Below, piece after piece: positions 62,318 through 64,000 of a DNA stretch of 64,000 nucleotides. How positions within the stretch are numbered: the first letter of the stretch is position 1; the number at the start of each line of letters is the position of its first letter. The notes beneath the pieces were generated by a model that was not told where the DNA came from, did not search any database, and saw only the letters and a program-made list of their open reading frames with translations. The position numbers were made by a program, and so were the translations under genes. Origin of the DNA: Camellia lanceoleosa (Eukaryota > Streptophyta > Magnoliopsida > Ericales > Theaceae); assembly GCA_025200525.1 (NCBI GenBank), contig CM045761.1:103144182-103208181 (forward strand), read 5' to 3'.

Positions 62318-62703
62318 GTAGAGAGAGAAAAATCTTGAGTCTAAAATTTTCTAACCCCAAAACATGAGAGAAGAGGTCTGTATATATAGAAAACATGAAA
62401 TCTATACAAGGAGATCCAGCCCTCCACATGTGGAAAGATGAAAGCATCTGTCCAAACAACTGGCACAACTGGCATAAAATATCTACAGAAAACACTAGTG
62501 GCCGGCCAGGCCGGCAGGCCACCAGAGATTATAGGATGGAAAGACTAAGGCATGGTACAAAAATGAGACAAAATGGATACAGGGTTTGAAAGGCTCAAAG
62601 CTGTGGCATTCCGCGAGCACTTGGCGAGCAAACAGACTCATCATTGGATGTACCTGCAAGAATATCCAAGTCTTGAAGGGCCGTTAAAAGTGAGGTGCCT
62701 ACA
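59379..62703 (-). repeat. Element F 3' LTR, Ogre/Tat-like
   Basis: This 3325-bp LTR runs from TGTAGCTCGCC to GGTGCCTACA on plus. It is collinear with the solo LTR at 31241-35070, including the block GAGCACCCCCGCTTGCCCGA at 59706-59725, but shorter. A TATA-like GTATATATAG (62380-62389) and a long GA run (62276-62316) lie near its outer end. A pyrimidine tract GTTGCCCCTCTTTGAC follows at 62704, the PPT on minus, so this is the 3' LTR of an element whose interior runs right, out of the window. CTAGG at 59374-59378 is the candidate target duplication. Confidence 0.82.
62276..62316. repeat. (GA)n microsatellite in the F LTR
   Basis: This GA run of about 41 bp reads as CT in the LTR's own orientation, just downstream of the TATA-like site. 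Confidence 0.95.
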
Positions 62704-63154
62704 GTTGCCCCTCTTTGACAGAACTCAGAGCCATGAAATGACATGAGTTAATGTCAAAGCCCAGAGACGACCCATTTTGACAAGGCCATAAGACTTGGGC
62801 AAACGATCAAAATAGAAATAAATGGTTGCGCCTGCAGGCTACCTACGTATCCCTTTGCAAGGAGTCAAACCAGTGTAGTTCTGGGATAAAATGCAAATGA
62901 TATGTATGATGCAAGAACATAACTAACGATCATGCAACGAGGCTGTGCAATGAAACATTTGAATGCAAATGCAATGCAAAGAAATGTCACATTTAAACAA
63001 ACTGAAACAAGGCACAATAATTCCCATCATGAAAAGAAGTAAGTAAACAAACACGCCCCATGTAGGAATCACGAGCCAAACCACATTTCATGCAAAAAGA
63101 ATGCAAGAAAATTAAAGCTTAACTACGTGATGCGTAGGAAAGGCGAAGGGTGAC

Positions 63155-63675
63155 TTAACCATCAGGCGCACCCGAGGTTTCAATCGAGGTGCTAACGCGT
63201 TGCACGCGGAAGGAAAGACAAGGATGGTGTGAACACCAAGTGCACCCAAATGTTTTTAACTAGTACAAACAATCCTAACACGTCTCATGCCAGAGGAGGA
63301 AAAGCAGTGTGAACACTGGGATGCACCCGAATGTTTTTAACCGAAGCGATCCTAATGCATCTCACGCGAGAGGAGGAAGAGTAGTATGAACACCAGGACA
63401 CACCCGGATGTTTTTAACCAAAGGGGTTGTTGTGAACATCGGGACGCACCCGAATGTTTTTAACCAAAGGGGTTGGTGTGAACACCAGGACGCACTCGAA
63501 TGTTTTTAACCGAAGGGGTTGGTTTGAACACTGGGATGCACCCGAATATTTTTGACCAATACAAACAATCCTAACACGTCTCACGCGAGAGAAGTAAGAG
63601 TGGCGTGAACACCGGGACGCACTCGAATGTTTTTAACCAAAGCGATCCTAACGCATCTCACACGAGAGGAGAAAG
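63155..63675. repeat. Mixed-length tandem repeat (about 48 and about 90 bp units)
   Basis: About nine units share GTGAACACCGGGACGCACCC then GAATGTTTTTAACC. Long units add a block of the form GATCCTAACGCATCTCACGC then GAGAGGAG; short units instead end AAAGGGGTTGGT. Several short units in a row sit between long ones. Confidence 0.88.
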
Positions 63676-63795
63676 AGGGGTGGGAAGTGATTCAAAGGAA
63701 ACAAATGATTTTACCTGGAACTCAGCTGAATGAACAGTACATACAATATCGTGCATATGTAGGAAAGAGACTTAACAAGTGCAATACATTACGAA

Positions 63796-64000
63796 TGCAT
63801 GTTCTATGCAAGACAAACAATCGAGATACAATGTTAATGGCATGTTCTATGCGAAACAAACAATCAAGAAGCATATTCTATGCATGATTGATGACGGGAG
63901 CATATTCTATGCATGATTCAAAAGTGGATGCACATTCCATGCATGATTCAAGAGTGAATGCACATTCCATGCATAATTCAAGAGTGAATGCAAGATGCGC
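63796..64000. repeat. Tandem repeat of about 30-36 bp, running off the window
   Basis: At least six units contain GCATATTCTATGCATGATTC or GCACATTCCATGCATGATTC. The field becomes more regular toward the window end and clearly continues beyond it. Confidence 0.88.

Larger units (their letters stand above)
62704..64000 (-). mobile_element. Element F 3' interior, non-coding, with tandem repeats
   Basis: It begins with the PPT complement (62704-62719; GTCAAAGAGGGGCAAC on minus). A block CTACCTACGTATCC...GAGTCAAACCAGTGTAGTT near 62840-62880 resembles the stretch next to the PPT in plant Ogre-like elements, as I recall that family. Two tandem-repeat fields follow. No pol motif appears before the window ends. 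Ogre/Tat elements are known to have a long non-coding part between pol and the 3' LTR, which would explain this; the family call is inference. Confidence 0.65.

Overview
This window is nuclear repeat DNA from a flowering plant, probably a eudicot. It is AT-rich, I recognise no host gene, rRNA or tRNA, and almost all of it can be assigned to LTR retrotransposons. All protein remnants are gag or pol. Primer-binding sites match plant initiator-Met tRNA (TGGTATCAGAGC) in most elements and a TGGCGCC-type tRNA in one. The species cannot be named from the sequence.

Layout. (1) 1-24692: a head-to-tail concatemer of one minus-strand, non-coding LTR element, in the order LTR-internal-LTR-internal and so on, with neighbouring units sharing LTRs. 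LTRs are about 2.56 kb, internals about 3.3 kb, and the period is 5.84-5.92 kb. Four internals and five LTRs are visible; the left end lies outside the window. (2) 24693-28927: a minus-strand element with a 333-bp LTR and a non-coding interior, into which the concatemer appears to have landed. (3) 28928-39749: 3' pol pieces and LTRs of two plus-strand chromovirus-type Ty3/gypsy elements (A and B). The LTR of A is split by a 3.83-kb solo LTR of an Ogre/Tat-like element with duplicated target GAATG. (4) 39750-40684: small fragments of an Ogre-like LTR and a Ty1/copia 5' end. (5) 40685-45745: minus-strand chromovirus C. (6) 45746-59378: an old plus-strand chromovirus D, split by its younger relative E (47009-57636). 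E is structurally complete, with two 2.6-kb LTRs, PBS, gag-pol, PPT and target duplication AACTT. (7) 59379-64000: the 3' LTR and 3' interior of a minus-strand Ogre/Tat-like element F, inserted in the gag of D and running off the window.

How the parts relate. Element E encodes gag, protease, reverse transcriptase/RNase H, integrase and a chromodomain-like tail, but is broken by stops and frameshifts. The concatemer has no coding capacity yet keeps the same PBS type and the same pre-PPT motif as E, so it looks like a non-autonomous (LARD-type) derivative mobilised by chromovirus proteins.

Main observations. First, the LTR-sharing concatemer itself. Second, the LTRs of the concatemer, A and B carry repeated 30-bp modules: two 10-bp palindromes related to CGCTCGAGCG, separated by exactly 10 bp. 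Third, differences between concatemer copies fall mostly at CAG/CTG and CG sites and are often small indels. This is the pattern expected from methylation-related base-calling errors in a long-read assembly, so small frame breaks here should be read cautiously.
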